Of a stretch of 51,163 nucleotides of DNA, positions 23,669 to 40,268 are shown piece after piece. Every line of letters begins with the position of its first letter. Position 1 is the first letter of the stretch. This stretch comes from Vulcaniibacterium thermophilum (lineage in GTDB: Bacteria; Pseudomonadota; Gammaproteobacteria; Xanthomonadales; Xanthomonadaceae), in NCBI RefSeq assembly GCF_007923255.1, contig NZ_VOHJ01000021.1:1-51163 (forward strand), read 5' to 3'. A program made the translations under genes and the position numbers. Under the pieces are notes generated by a model. It saw only the letters and a program-made list of their open reading frames with translations. It did no database searches and had not been told where the DNA came from.

Positions 23669-23765
23669 TGCCGTCGGCGGGCACGACGTACATGTGGCCC
23701 GGAAGCGGGCGGTTGCCATCTTTCAGCAACGTGCCGGGAGCGGCGAGGTGGCGGTGACGGTGCAT
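23669..23765 (-). pseudogene. truncated second copy of the effector 5' end
   Basis: From the ATG at 23765 the minus strand encodes AAPGTLLKDGNRPLPGHMYV followed by VPADGSS, closely matching effector residues 11-37 (AAPGTLLKDGKRSLPGHMYV). The DNA match covers about 95 bp with scattered substitutions and then ends. The frame continues into unrelated sequence. It lies directly upstream of the immunity gene. Confidence 0.8.
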
Positions 23766-23863
23766 CTGCCCCAGAGGGGGCTTCCGCTTCACAAGCGATC
23801 GGCGGACGCATCCGTTCGATCGCATTGCTCGCCGGCCCTTCCCGTCGCCTGCGCAAAAGGCGG

Positions 23864-23929
23864 GGGTCTGTCGTCTCCCGCTTGATCGCACAGCCGACAG
23901 TGGGAGAACGGGAAGAGGTGGACAGACCC
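23864..23929. repeat. 9-bp inverted repeat downstream of the kinase operon
   Basis: GGGTCTGTC (23864-23872) pairs with GACAGACCC (23921-23929) across 48 bp, right after the stop of the small kinase-like gene. It may end that operon's transcript. The rest of the 23563-23941 gap holds only the truncated effector copy. Confidence 0.45.
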
Positions 23930-23941
23930 GAGGGGGCTGAC

Positions 23942-24577
23942 TTACGGCGACTGCGCCGGCAGTTCGACGTGCACCGCGAGCACGCCGCCGTCCTCGCGCT
24001 CGATCCACAGGCGGCCGTCGTGGGCGCGTGCGATCGCCGCCGCCACCGGCAGGTGCAGACCGAGGCCGTCGTCGGCGAGCAGCGGCGGCAGCGGCGTGTG
24101 CAGCAGCGCCTCGGGGTCCTCGAGCAGCTCGGGCAGCGCGGCGAAGCGGCGGCGCAGGCGGACGCGGCCGTCCTCCCAGCGGCCGACCAGCGGGTCGGGC
24201 GCGTCGGCCGGGCCCAGCCGCAACGCGCACAGCAGTCGCAGCAGTTGCGCCAGCCGCGCCGGATCGCCGTTCACCGGCAGCAGCGTCTCCGGCTGGAATT
24301 CGGCGTGGCCGGCCACCGGCGCGGGCGCCAGCTCGATCAGGTCGACCGGTTCCAGCCGCGAGACGCGTTCGCCGCGCTCGGCCCAGAAGCCGTTGGCCAG
24401 CTCGTCGAGCATCGCCAGCAACTGCTTGCTCTGCCGTTCGATCACCTCCAGCAGCCGCTGCGCCTCGCCGGCATCGCTCACGCCGCGGCGCAGCAGGTAG
24501 GCGGCCGTGCGCAACGTCGAGGCCGGGTTGCGCAGGTCGTGGACGACGCGTTGGGACCAGCCGCGGCGCATCCGCAT
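23942..24577 (-). CDS. small kinase-like protein, possible histidine phosphotransferase
   Basis: 211 residues; the ATG at 24577 comes 2 bases after the upstream stop. It begins directly with a histidine-kinase dimerisation helix: VVHDLRNPASTLRTAAYLLR (His13). The following ATPase-like domain is degenerate: where an N-box Asn is expected it reads ARLAQLLRLLCALRL, no DxGxG is found, and only a glycine loop DDGLGLHLPVAAAIARAHDG remains. This profile (DHp helix with dead ATP site) is that of ChpT-like phosphotransferases rather than an active kinase. It could relay phosphate between the receivers of the two kinases upstream; this is inference. Confidence 0.7.
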   Translation of the reverse strand: MRMRRGWSQRVVHDLRNPASTLRTAAYLLRRGVSDAGEAQRLLEVIERQSKQLLAMLDELANGFWAERGERVSRLEPVDLIELAPAPVAGHAEFQPETLLPVNGDPARLAQLLRLLCALRLGPADAPDPLVGRWEDGRVRLRRRFAALPELLEDPEALLHTPLPPLLADDGLGLHLPVAAAIARAHDGRLWIEREDGGVLAVHVELPAQSP

Positions 24578-24579
24578 CG

Positions 24580-26306
24580 CTACAGCTCGGCTGCGCGCGG
24601 GGCGGCGACGGCGGCGCACATGCGGCGGATGCCGTCCAGATCCGGCGGCTTGACCAGGTGGCCGTCGAAGCCGGCCTCCTGGGTGCGGCGGTGGTCCTCC
24701 GGCTGGCCCCAGCCGGTGACCGCCACCAGCCGCAGGCCGTCGCCGCGCGTGCCCTGCCGCAGCGCGCGCGCGACGTCGTAGCCGCTGCGTCCGGGCATGC
24801 CGAGATCGAGGAACACCAGCTCCGGCTCGAAACGCTCGACCGCCTGCTCGACCCCCTGCGGGTCGTACACGCAATCCACGGTATGGCCGAGCAGGCGGAT
24901 CATCGCCGCCAGAGTATCGGCGGCATCGCGGTTGTCGTCGACCACCAGCACGCGCACGGGCGTGTCCGTGCCGACCACCGGCACGCGCGCGGGCGCGTCG
25001 TCCTCGGCCGCGCCCTCGCCGACCGGCAGGACCACGGTGAAGGTGCTGCCGCAGCCGATGCCGTCGCTGTGAACCTCGATGCGTCCGCCGTGCAGCCGGG
25101 CCAGCCGCTGCGCCAGCGTCAGGCCGATGCCCAGGCCGCCGTGCGCGCGTTCGGCGCTGGTGTCCACCTGGCGGAACGGATCGAACACGGTCGCCAGATC
25201 GTGCGGCGCCAGCCCGATGCCGCGATCGACCACGCGCACCGCGACGGTGTGGTCGGCGCGGCGCTCGGCGCGCACTTCGATGTGCGCGCCCGGCTCGGAG
25301 TATTTGGCGGCGTTGTTGAGCAGGTTGGCGAAGATCTGCGACAGCCGCGCCGGATCGGCGTACAGCAGCACCGGTTCGTCCGGCAGGTCGAGCAGCAGCG
25401 TGTGGCCGCGGTCGTCGATCAGCGGCTGCGCGGTGTCCACGGCGCATTCGATCGCCGCCTGCAGCGGCGTGAGCGTGCGCCGCAACACCATCTTGCCGCG
25501 GGTGATGCGGGAGACGTCGAGCAGGTCGTCCACCAGCCGCACCAGCAGGCGGAGCTGCCGTTCCATCGTGTCCTGCAGCGGATCGGCCGCCTCGCCCATC
25601 GTGATGCGGCGGATCGCCAGCGCGTTCTGCAACGGCGCCAGCGGATTGCGCAGTTCGTGCGCGAGGGTGGCGAGGAATTCGTTCTTGCGTTCGTCGGCCT
25701 CGCGCAGGCGCGCTTCCGCCTTGCGGCGCTCGGCGATCTCGACCTGCAGCTCGTCGTTGCGCGCGGCCAGCTCGGCGTTGGCGCGGCGCAGCGAGTCGTT
25801 CAGCGCTTCCAGCTCGCGCGCCTTGTCGGCGAGCAGCGCGCGGTTGGCGGCCTCGAGTTCCTCCGCCAGCGCCTGCGCCTCGCGCCGCTTGCGGTGCAGC
25901 TCGCACAGCACCTCGACCTTGCTGCGCAGGATCTCGGGGATGATCGGCACCATCACGTAGTCGACCGCGCCGAGCTTGTAGCCGCGCAAGCGGTCGAGGT
26001 CGGTGAGGTTGACCGCGGTGATGAAGATGATCGGCGTGCGCTGGTAGCGCGGATGCTGATGGATCAGACTCGCGGTGTCGAAGCCGTCCATGCCCGGCAT
26101 GTTGACGTCGAGCAGGATGACCGCGAAGTCCTCCTCCATCAGCCGCTTCAGCGCCTCGGTGCCGCTGGAGGCCTCCACCAGACGCTCGCCGAGCGGCTCG
26201 AGGATGGTGCGGTAGGTGAGCAGGCGGCTGGGCTGGTCGTCGACCAGCAGCACGTTGACCGGCCGCGGCGTGCGCGGCCGGACCAGCAGCTCGCTGGCGG
26301 ACTCGT

Positions 26307-26322
<16 letters not shown>
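24580..26322 (-). CDS. receiver-kinase-receiver hybrid protein
   Basis: 580 residues from the ATG at 26322, overlapping the end of the giant kinase gene by 16 bp. Receiver 1 (about 22-140) has Asp72 in LLDVNMPGMDG, but the conserved Lys is Val (DYVMVPIIP). A long coiled coil (about 155-225) leads to HisKA with LATLAHELRNPLAP, then an intact ATPase domain (NLLNNAAKY, VVDRGIGL, GGLGIGLTLAQRL). Receiver 2 (about 462-575) has FLDLGMPGRSGYD and HLVKPPD. No membrane segment: a cytosolic relay component. It probably acts with the HAMP-array kinase. Confidence 0.93.
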
Positions 26323-31745
<5,423 letters not shown>

Positions 31746-31840
31746 GTGTGTGATCCCCCCGTGCATCCGTCTTGCGGACTGCGCGCGGGCTGCGGCCGTA
31801 CCGTGACGGAAATGGGGAAACGCTAGTGTGCGTGGCGTGA

Positions 31841-31864
31841 TGACGGCCTTGACAACCGCCGTCA
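31841..31864. promoter_or_regulatory. inverted repeat upstream of the giant kinase gene
   Basis: TGACGGC (31841-31847) and GCCGTCA (31858-31864) flank TTGTCA on the minus strand, which could be a -35 element inside an operator. It lies about 100 bp before the GTG. No convincing -10 was found, so it is only a candidate site. Confidence 0.3.
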
Positions 31865-31936
31865 CACTTTTGGGGCTCCGGTCGCCCCGGGAGCATCCCC
31901 GCCACCCCTGCCGGGCCCGTCCGGATGCGGTGCCGG

Positions 31937-32644
31937 TCAGCCCGCGCCGCGGGCGAGCCACCAGCCGGTGATCGCGTGCCGCGGGCATGCCGCCCACGGG
32001 CTCACCAGCGTGACCTGATGGCGCTGCGGCACCCGGAACAGGCTGAGCGAGTTCCAACGCGGCATCAGCGTCTGCGTCACCCGGCCCTCGGCATCGAGGA
32101 ACTGCAACTGCCCGCCCCAGTCCGGGCGCCAGGCGCGGGTGAGGTTGAGCACGTAGGCGTAGCGGCGGCCCTCGCGGCTGTCCTCGTCGGAGTGCGGCAT
32201 CAGGAACTGGCCCGGCCGGTAGCGCGTGCACTGCGCGTTGACGTGGGTGATGGCGGCATCGCCGGTGAGCCAGCGCGCGAAGGCGATGAATTCGGGCGTG
32301 TTGAAGAACTGCAGCACGCCGTGGACCGGAAGCTGCGGATCCCAGCCCTCCTTGGCGGCGCGCACCAGCATGTAGCTGTCGTAGGCGAACTGGTACTCCT
32401 GCGCGGCGCGCGCGTAGGCGCGTTCGAGCAGCGCGCGGTAGCCGGCCTCGTCGGGGTACGCGCCGCGCTCGGAGGTGCGCGATTCGCCCGTGCTGCGCTC
32501 GGCGAGGTGCCAGGGCACCTCGTGCTCCAGGCAATGCGCCAGCGCCTCGGCGGCGGCCGGTTGCAGGAAGTCGGGGATCTGCACGCGCGAGTCCGCCGCC
32601 AGCGCCTGCCGCCAGCGCGCCAGATCGAGCCCGTTGTTGATCAT
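31937..32644 (-). CDS. 2-oxoglutarate/Fe(II) dioxygenase-family protein
   Basis: 235 residues. The double-stranded beta-helix metal site is visible: His and Asp in MPHSDEDS, then the distal His in VPQRHQVTLV and the 2OG-binding Arg in RHAITGWWLA. The segment YAYVLNLTRAWRPDWGGQLQ is typical of prolyl-hydroxylase-like members. The substrate is unknown; protein hydroxylation is plausible. The ATG begins 4 bp after the gamma-glutamyltransferase stop, so both are probably on one transcript. Confidence 0.88.
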   Translation of the reverse strand: MINNGLDLARWRQALAADSRVQIPDFLQPAAAEALAHCLEHEVPWHLAERSTGESRTSERGAYPDEAGYRALLERAYARAAQEYQFAYDSYMLVRAAKEGWDPQLPVHGVLQFFNTPEFIAFARWLTGDAAITHVNAQCTRYRPGQFLMPHSDEDSREGRRYAYVLNLTRAWRPDWGGQLQFLDAEGRVTQTLMPRWNSLSLFRVPQRHQVTLVSPWAACPRHAITGWWLARGAG

Positions 32645-32648
32645 CCGC

Positions 32649-34364
<1,716 letters not shown>

Positions 34365-34472
34365 GGCCGGAAGCGTCGGAACGGTCGCCGGCACGATAGC
34401 GCACCGCTCGTGCGCGCGCCGGGAGCGGACGCCGTGCTCCGGCATGCCGCGCCGGGCAGGCGTCGCTGCGGA

Positions 34473-34868
34473 TCAGGCGGCGGCGCGCCGCTGCGCCCAG
34501 CGCTCGCCGGCAAACGCGCCGGCCCACGCCGCCGCCACCGTGAGCGCGATCGCCAGCGCGTTGAAGCGCAGCGCCTCCGGCAGCGTCGGCGTCATCGGCG
34601 ACGCCGGCGAGGGGGTGCCGAGCAGCGCGAAGGTGAGCACCCACAGCGTCAGCGACACCGCGACCGCGATCCACTGGAAGCGGTGGCGCGCGATCGCGCC
34701 GCCCAGCGCCATCGCGCCGAACGCCGCCACCACGTCCAGCATCGGCAGCGAGCCCAGCGGCGTGCGGAACGCGAGCGCACCGGCCGCCCCCGTCCAGAAC
34801 AGCACCAGGTCGAACACGAGCAACACGGCGAGCGCGACCACGCCGCCGATCAGGATGCGTTTGTCCAC
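34473..34868 (-). CDS. small four-helix membrane protein, unknown
   Basis: 131 residues from the GTG at 34868, which follows GGGGAGAGGC. Four hydrophobic segments are visible (ILIGGVVALAVLLVFDLVLF, MLDVVAAFGAMALGGAIA, WIAVAVSLTLWVLTFALLG, ALAIALTVAAAWAGAFAG). No charged pocket or family motif is recognised. It lies alone between ggt and a repeat region on the same strand. Confidence 0.7.
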   Translation of the reverse strand: MDKRILIGGVVALAVLLVFDLVLFWTGAAGALAFRTPLGSLPMLDVVAAFGAMALGGAIARHRFQWIAVAVSLTLWVLTFALLGTPSPASPMTPTLPEALRFNALAIALTVAAAWAGAFAGERWAQRRAAA

Positions 34869-34994
34869 GTCATGCCTCTCCCCGCAACGACGCACCGAGT
34901 CTAGCCGCGCCTCCGTCGCCGCCCGCGCGCGGCGCCGCCGAAATGCGACGAGCGTGGCGCCACGGCCGAGGACCGGCGCACCTCGCCGCGAGCA

Positions 34995-35136
34995 GCCTGC
35001 AGGCGCGGCTTCAGCCGCGTGCGCGGCCTTGGGTATTGCCAAGGGCGTATGCCGCACGCGTGGCGGGCCGAGGGCCGCCATGACGTCGTTTCCAGCCGCG
35101 AATCGGGTCGCGGCTGAAGCCGCGCCTACTGCAGGC
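34995..35136. repeat. long imperfect inverted repeat (CGGCTTCAGCCGCG type)
   Basis: GCCTGCAGGCGCGGCTTCAG at 34995 faces CTGAAGCCGCGCCTACTGCA near 35114, and a small hairpin CCTTGGGTATTGCCAAGG lies inside. The right arm overlaps the last codons and stop of the SPOR gene. This motif family recurs at 8747-8800 and is typical of xanthomonad intergenic DNA. Confidence 0.7.
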
Positions 35137-35863
35137 GAATCGGCATCGCCTGCAGGCCGCTGCCTTCGAGCTTGCGCTTGGCGTCGGCCAGTTCGCTGGC
35201 GCTGCCGTAGGGGCCCATGCGCACGCGGAACACGGTCTTGCCGCCGACCTTGGCCGACTCCACCCGCGCGCTGAGGCCGAGCAGGGCGATCTTCGCCTTC
35301 AGCTCCTCGGCCTGGCCGGAGGCCTCGAACGCGCCGGCCTGCAGCAAGTAGCGCGCGCGGGTGTCCTCGGCGGCGGGCCGCGCGGCATCGGCCTTCCCGG
35401 TCGCGCTCGCCGGCGGCGTCGGCGCGCCGGCCTCGTCCACCGGCTTGGGCAGCGCCGCGGCCTCTTCCGGCTTCCGTGCGTCCGCGCGCTCGGCCTCGGC
35501 GCGCTCGGAGGCGGCCAGTTCGGCGTCGCTCATCGGCACTTCCTTGCCGGGCAGCAGGGTGTAGAAGTCGTACTCGCGCTCCGGCGCCGGCTCGGCGTCC
35601 GGCGCGGGCCGGGGCTTGTCCGCGGGCGCGACATCGTCGGCCACGATCGGCTGGCCGTCGTCCTCGTCCACCGCGGCCGGCTGCGCATCCGGATCCGGCC
35701 GGGGCCGGAAGAACTCGGCGGGGCGGGACTCCATCAGCCGCGGCGCCAGCCAGATCGCGCCGACGCCCAGCAGCAGCCCGAGCACCAGCCACGCCCAGCC
35801 CGGCATGCCACCGCGCGGGGAGGAATTGCGTCGCGCCTGCGACTTGCCGCGTCGTGCCGCCAT
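35126..35863 (-). CDS. SPOR-domain membrane protein (FtsN-like layout)
   Basis: 245 residues. A short basic cytosolic start, one membrane segment (GWAWLVLGLLLGVGAIWLA), a long acidic/Pro/Ala-rich linker, and a C-terminal SPOR domain (YLLQAGAFEASGQAEELKAK to the end) that would bind denuded glycan at the division site. The layout matches FtsN-type proteins. The ATG shares a base with the argS stop (TGATG); the GTG one codon earlier is possible. The argS-SPOR order is common in gammaproteobacteria. Its stop codon lies inside the downstream repeat. Confidence 0.88.
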   Translation of the reverse strand: MAARRGKSQARRNSSPRGGMPGWAWLVLGLLLGVGAIWLAPRLMESRPAEFFRPRPDPDAQPAAVDEDDGQPIVADDVAPADKPRPAPDAEPAPEREYDFYTLLPGKEVPMSDAELAASERAEAERADARKPEEAAALPKPVDEAGAPTPPASATGKADAARPAAEDTRARYLLQAGAFEASGQAEELKAKIALLGLSARVESAKVGGKTVFRVRMGPYGSASELADAKRKLEGSGLQAMPIRLQ

Positions 35864-37551
35864 CACATCACCTCGGGTGCGTTCACGCCCAGCAGCTCGA
35901 GCGCGTTGGCCAGCGCCTGCCGGGTGGCCTGGGCGAGCGCGAGCCGCGCACTGCGCTGCGCGTCGTCGTCGACCAGGATCTGGTGTGCGTTGTAGTAGCT
36001 CTGGAACGCCTGCGCCAGCTCCAGCGCGTAGGCGGCGATCAGGTGCGGTTCCAGATCGCGCCCGGCGGCGGCCACCACCTCCGGGAAGCGCAGCAGCGCG
36101 GTGACCAGCTCGCGCGTCGCCTCATCGTCCAGGTCGAGCGGCTGCGCCAAGCCAAGCTGCGGGTCGTAGCTCAGCCCGCGCTCGCGCAGCTGGCGCATCA
36201 GCCCGCACATGCGCGCGTGCGCCACCTGCACGTAGTACACCGGGTTGTCGAGCGACTGGCTGCGCGCGAAGTCGATGTCGAAGGTGAGCTGCGAATCCGG
36301 CTTGCGCGCGACCAGGAACCAGCGCGTGGCGTCGCGACCGACCTCGTCGATCAGATCGCGCAGGGTGACGTAGCTGCCGGCGCGCTTGGACAGCTTCACC
36401 TCCTCGCCGCCGCGCATCACCGTCACCATCTGGTGCAGCACGTACTCCGGATAGCCCTGCGGAATGCCGGCGCCGAGCGCCTGCAGGCCGGCCTTCACCC
36501 GCGCCAGCGAGCCGTGATGGTCGGCGCCGAGCTCGGTGATGGCGCGCTCGTAGCCGCGCTGCCACTTCGACAGGTGGTAGGCCACGTCCGGCACGAAGTA
36601 GGTGTAGCTGCCGTCGGACTTGCGCATCACGCGGTCCTTGTCGTCGCCGAACGCGGTGGTGCGCAGCCACAGCGCGCCGCCTTCCTCGTAGGTGTGGCCG
36701 CGCTCGACCAGCGTGCGCACGGTCTCTTCGACCTTGCCGTCGGTGTACAGCGAGCTTTCGAGGAAGAACACGTCGAAGCGCACGCCGAACGCGTCGAGGT
36801 CGAGGTTCTGCTCGCGGCGCAGGTAGGCCACCGCGAAGCGGCGGATGGCGTCGAGGTCGTCCGGATCGCGCGCGCCGGTGACGACGTGGCCGTCGACCTC
36901 GACGCTGGCGCCGTCCAGGTACGCGCGCGCCACCTCGATGATGTACTCGCCGCGGTAGCCGTCCTCCGGCCAGCCCGGATGCTCCGGCCCGCGCCCCTGC
37001 GCGCGCGCCTGCACCGAGCGCGCCAGGTTGTCGATCTGCGCGCCGGCGTCGTTGTAGTAGAACTCGCGCACCACGTCCCAGCCGTTGGCGGCGAGGATGC
37101 GACTGATGCAGTCGCCGATCACCGCCGCGCGGCCGTGGCCGACGTGCAGCGGGCCGGTCGGATTGGCCGAGACGAACTCGACGCCGACACGGTGGCCGGC
37201 GCCGCTGGTGTTGTGGCCGAAGCGCGCACCCTGCGCGAACACCCCGGCGAGCTGCGCGCGCCAGGCCGACTCGTGCAGATGGAAGTTGATGAAGCCGGGG
37301 CCGGCGATCTCCACCTTCGCGATCGCGTGGTTGCCCGGCAACGCGTCCACCAGCGCCTGCGCCAGCGCGCGCGGGTTGCTGCGCGCGGGCTTCGCCAGCA
37401 GCATCGCCGCGTTGGTGGAGAAATCGCCGTGGCTGCGTTCCTTCGGCCGTTCGACCACGAAGTCGGGCGTGGCGGCGTCGGCCGGCAGCGTGCCGGCGGC
37501 GCGCAGCGCGTCGATGGCCTGGGCGATCAGGTCGCGGAGGGCGGTTTTCAC
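35863..37551 (-). CDS. argS: arginyl-tRNA synthetase
   Basis: 562 residues, class Ia enzyme charging tRNA-Arg in the cytosol. The HIGH motif is HVGHG in [18 protein letters not shown]. The KMSK loop is [15 protein letters not shown], a variant usual in ArgRS. The N-terminal Add1 domain and the C-terminal DALR anticodon-binding helices ([20 protein letters not shown]) are complete. It overlaps the SPOR gene start. Confidence 0.98.
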   Translation of the reverse strand: MKTALRDLIAQAIDALRAAGTLPADAATPDFVVERPKERSHGDFSTNAAMLLAKPARSNPRALAQALVDALPGNHAIAKVEIAGPGFINFHLHESAWRAQLAGVFAQGARFGHNTSGAGHRVGVEFVSANPTGPLHVGHGRAAVIGDCISRILAANGWDVVREFYYNDAGAQIDNLARSVQARAQGRGPEHPGWPEDGYRGEYIIEVARAYLDGASVEVDGHVVTGARDPDDLDAIRRFAVAYLRREQNLDLDAFGVRFDVFFLESSLYTDGKVEETVRTLVERGHTYEEGGALWLRTTAFGDDKDRVMRKSDGSYTYFVPDVAYHLSKWQRGYERAITELGADHHGSLARVKAGLQALGAGIPQGYPEYVLHQMVTVMRGGEEVKLSKRAGSYVTLRDLIDEVGRDATRWFLVARKPDSQLTFDIDFARSQSLDNPVYYVQVAHARMCGLMRQLRERGLSYDPQLGLAQPLDLDDEATRELVTALLRFPEVVAAAGRDLEPHLIAAYALELAQAFQSYYNAHQILVDDDAQRSARLALAQATRQALANALELLGVNAPEVM

Positions 37552-37614
37552 GGAGGGCCCGGGGGAAGCGAAGGGAACCGCGCATTTTACGCGCAGCGGC
37601 CGCGACCGTTGCGG

Positions 37615-38289
37615 TCAGACCCAGCCGCGCGCGGCCATCGACACCGGCGGGCCGTCGCCGACGATGAAGTGATCGAGCAGGCGCACGTCCACCAGCGCCA
37701 GCGCCTCGCGCAGGCGACGGGTGACGCCGCGATCGGCCGCGCTGGGTTCCGGATTCCCGCTCGGGTGGTTGTGGCCGACGATCACCGCCGCCGCATTGTG
37801 CGCCAGCGCGCGCCGCACCACTTCGCGCGGGTGCACCTCGGTGCCGTCCAGCGTGCCGCGGAACAGCTCCTCGAACGCCAGTGCGCGGTGGCGGGTATCG
37901 AGGAACAGCACCGCGAACACCTCCTGCGCCAGCCCGCGCAGGCGCTGCGCGAAGTAGCGGCCGGCGCTCGCCGGGTCGGTGAGCGCCTCGCCGCGTTCCA
38001 GGCCCGCGGCCAGATGCCGGCCCGCCAGCTCCAGCGCCGCGGCCAGCTTGCAGGCGCGGGCCGGGCCCAGGCCGGGCAGGCGCGCAAGCTCGGCCGGGGC
38101 GCGGTCCAGCAGCCGGCGCAGCGGCCCGTGCCCGCGCAGCAGATCCCGCGCGGTGGTCACCGCGTCCTGGCCGCGCAGGCCGGAACCGAGGAAGATCGCC
38201 AGCAGTTCGGCGTCCGACAACGCGCGCGCGCCACGGGCGAGCAGCTTCTCGCGGGGACGTTCGTCGACGGGCCAGTCGCGGATATGCAT
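37615..38289 (-). CDS. radC: RadC-family JAMM protein
   Basis: 224 residues from the ATG at 38289. Helix-hairpin-helix region [20 protein letters not shown], then the JAMM metal motif: Glu in [10 protein letters not shown] and [18 protein letters not shown] (HxH...S...D). The historical link to DNA repair is disputed; the biochemical role is unknown. It is divergent from coaC across a 218-bp gap in which I see no further gene. Confidence 0.95.
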   Translation of the reverse strand: MHIRDWPVDERPREKLLARGARALSDAELLAIFLGSGLRGQDAVTTARDLLRGHGPLRRLLDRAPAELARLPGLGPARACKLAAALELAGRHLAAGLERGEALTDPASAGRYFAQRLRGLAQEVFAVLFLDTRHRALAFEELFRGTLDGTEVHPREVVRRALAHNAAAVIVGHNHPSGNPEPSAADRGVTRRLREALALVDVRLLDHFIVGDGPPVSMAARGWV

Positions 38290-38507
38290 GCGGGGGCGGG
38301 CAGAAGGCGGCGGGACCGGAAGCCAGGGGCGGTCGCACCAGGGGTCGCGTGAGTGAGGCCGGGCGCCGCGTCTTGGGGGTCCGCGACGCGCGTGCTTCCG
38401 GTCCCGCCGACGCACAGGCTAGGCGCCGCGCACGCCGCTTCCCATCGGGCGATGCGACGGCATCGGGTAAGCTGACCGCCCGATCCCGCACCGGATTTTT
38501 CCGACCC

Positions 38508-39065
38508 ATGCCGGAACCGCGTTCTCCCCTCGAGGGCCAGCGCGTGCTGCTGTGCGTCTGCGGCGGCATCGCCGCCTACAAGGCGGCCGAGCTGGTCCGC
38601 CGCCTGCGCGAGGCCGGCGCCGAGGTGCAGGTGGCGATGACCGACAACGCCCGGCGCTTCGTCGGCGCGGCGACGTTCCAGGCGCTGTCCGGCCGCGCGG
38701 TGCGCACCTCGCTGTGGGACGAGGCCGCCGAGGCGGCGATGGGCCACATCGAACTGGCGCGCTGGGCCGACCGCGTGCTGGTGGCGCCCGCCACCGCCAA
38801 CACACTGGCGAAGCTGGCCCACGGCCTCGCCGACGATCTGGTCAGCACCCTGTGCCTGGCGACGGTCGCGCCGATCGCGGTCGCGCCGGCGATGAACAAC
38901 CGCATGTGGCTGCATCCGGCGACGCAGGCCAACCTCGCGATCCTGCGCCAGCGCGGCGTGCGCGTGATCGGCCCGGACGAAGGACCGCAGGCGTGCGGCG
39001 AATTCGGCCCCGGACGGATGAGCGAACCGGCGGCGATCGTCGCCGCGCTCGCGGAGGCCGCATGA
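38508..39065 (+). CDS. coaC: phosphopantothenoylcysteine decarboxylase (separate CoaC)
   Basis: 185 residues from the ATG at 38508. HFCD-family flavoprotein signatures: [20 protein letters not shown], His80 in [25 protein letters not shown], the PAMN motif in [10 protein letters not shown] and the Cys-containing [11 protein letters not shown] lid. It performs the decarboxylation step of coenzyme A synthesis. In most bacteria this domain is fused to CoaB; here it ends with its own stop, overlapping the next start by ATGA. Confidence 0.92.
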   Translation: MPEPRSPLEGQRVLLCVCGGIAAYKAAELVRRLREAGAEVQVAMTDNARRFVGAATFQALSGRAVRTSLWDEAAEAAMGHIELARWADRVLVAPATANTLAKLAHGLADDLVSTLCLATVAPIAVAPAMNNRMWLHPATQANLAILRQRGVRVIGPDEGPQACGEFGPGRMSEPAAIVAALAEAA

Positions 39066-39739
39066 GCCTGGCCGGCCGCCGCGTCCTCGTCAGCGCCGGT
39101 CCGACCTACGAAGACATCGACCCGGTGCGGTTCCTCGGCAACCGCAGCAGCGGCAAGATGGGCTTCGCGGTCGCCGCCGCCGCCGCCGCGCGCGGTGCGC
39201 AGGTGGTGCTGGTCGCAGGTCCGGTGCATCTGCCGACGCCGCCGGGCGTGGCGCGCGTGGACGTGCGCTCGGCCGCGCAGATGCACGCCGCGGTGCTCGA
39301 CGCGCTGCCGGCCGACGTCTACGTCGGCGCCGCGGCGGTGGCCGACTACACCCCGCGCACGGTCGCCGCGCGCAAGCTGAAGAAGCGGCCCGGCGCCGAC
39401 ACGCTCGCGCTCGAACTGGTGCGCACGGCCGACATCCTCGCCGACGTCGCCGCGCATCCGCGGCGGCCGCGGCTGGTGGTCGGCTTCGCCGCCGAGACCG
39501 ACGAGCTGGAGCATTACGCCCGCGACAAGCTCGTGCGCAAGCGCGTGGACCTGATCGCCGCCAACCGCGTCGGCAGTGCCGACTGCCCGTTCGAGCGCGA
39601 CGACAACACCCTGCACGTGTTCGCCGCCGACGGCGCCTGGACGCTCGGCCCCGCGCCGAAGCGCGAGGTCGCCGAAGCGCTGCTCGACCTGATCGCCCGC
39701 CGGCTCGAGGCCGATCCGGCCACGGATCGAAGCGGATGA
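39062..39739 (+). CDS. coaB: phosphopantothenate-cysteine ligase (separate CoaB)
   Basis: 225 residues from the ATG at 39062, which has its own GGAGG 6 bases upstream and lies in a different frame from coaC. CoaB blocks: [68 protein letters not shown] and LIAANRV. CTP-dependent ligation of cysteine to phosphopantothenate is expected. A natural split or an assembly frameshift could explain the arrangement; the ribosome site favours a natural split. Confidence 0.92.
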   Translation: MSLAGRRVLVSAGPTYEDIDPVRFLGNRSSGKMGFAVAAAAAARGAQVVLVAGPVHLPTPPGVARVDVRSAAQMHAAVLDALPADVYVGAAAVADYTPRTVAARKLKKRPGADTLALELVRTADILADVAAHPRRPRLVVGFAAETDELEHYARDKLVRKRVDLIAANRVGSADCPFERDDNTLHVFAADGAWTLGPAPKREVAEALLDLIARRLEADPATDRSG

Positions 39740-39761
39740 ACGCAGCTCGGCCTCCGACCTC

Positions 39762-39780
39762 GAATCCGAATCCCGACTCC
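39762..39780 (+). repeat. degenerate GATTCCC tract before dut
   Basis: GAATCCGAATCCCGACTCC precedes AGCCCC and the dut ATG. As at uppP and xthA there is no Shine-Dalgarno sequence in this position. Confidence 0.6.
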
Positions 39781-39786
39781 AGCCCC

Positions 39787-40245
39787 ATGCATCGCACCCT
39801 CGAACTGAAGATCCTCGACGCCCGCTTCGGCGCCGACTGGCCACTGCCCGAATACGCCACGCCGGCCAGCGCGGGCCTGGATCTGCGCGCCGCGCTCGGG
39901 ACGCCGCTCACGCTCGCGCCCGGCGATGCCGCGCTGGTGCCGTCGGGCCTGGCGATCCATCTCGGCGATCCGACGCTGTGCGCGGTGGTGCTGCCGCGAT
40001 CGGGCCTGGGTCACAAGCACGGCATCGTGCTCGGCAACGGCACCGGCCTGATCGACGCCGATTACCAGGGCCCGTTGATGATCAGCGTGTGGAATCGCGG
40101 TCGGGAGCCTTTTACGATGCAGCCGGGCGACCGTATCGCGCAGCTCGTCGTGTTGCCGATCGTGCGCGTGCAGTTGCAGGTGGTCGACGGTTTCGAGGCC
40201 AGCGCGCGCGGCGCGGGCGGCTTCGGGCACACCGGCGTGCGGTGA
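39787..40245 (+). CDS. dut: dUTP pyrophosphatase
   Basis: 152 residues from the ATG at 39787 (E. coli 151), chosen because [20 protein letters not shown] aligns with the usual N-terminus. An earlier ATG at 39736 overlaps the coaB stop and would add 17 residues. The five trimeric dUTPase motifs are present: [44 protein letters not shown] and [10 protein letters not shown]. It keeps dUTP out of DNA. Gene order coaBC-dut-algC is typical of gammaproteobacteria. Confidence 0.97.
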   Translation: MHRTLELKILDARFGADWPLPEYATPASAGLDLRAALGTPLTLAPGDAALVPSGLAIHLGDPTLCAVVLPRSGLGHKHGIVLGNGTGLIDADYQGPLMISVWNRGREPFTMQPGDRIAQLVVLPIVRVQLQVVDGFEASARGAGGFGHTGVR

Positions 40246-40268
40246 GCGCAGCAGACAGGGGAGCGCGC

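Noticed and set aside
38508-39739. Sequencing frameshift as the cause of split CoaBC
   Set aside because: Not excluded, but a well-spaced GGAGG before the CoaB ATG and a clean ATGA overlap make a true two-gene arrangement more likely.
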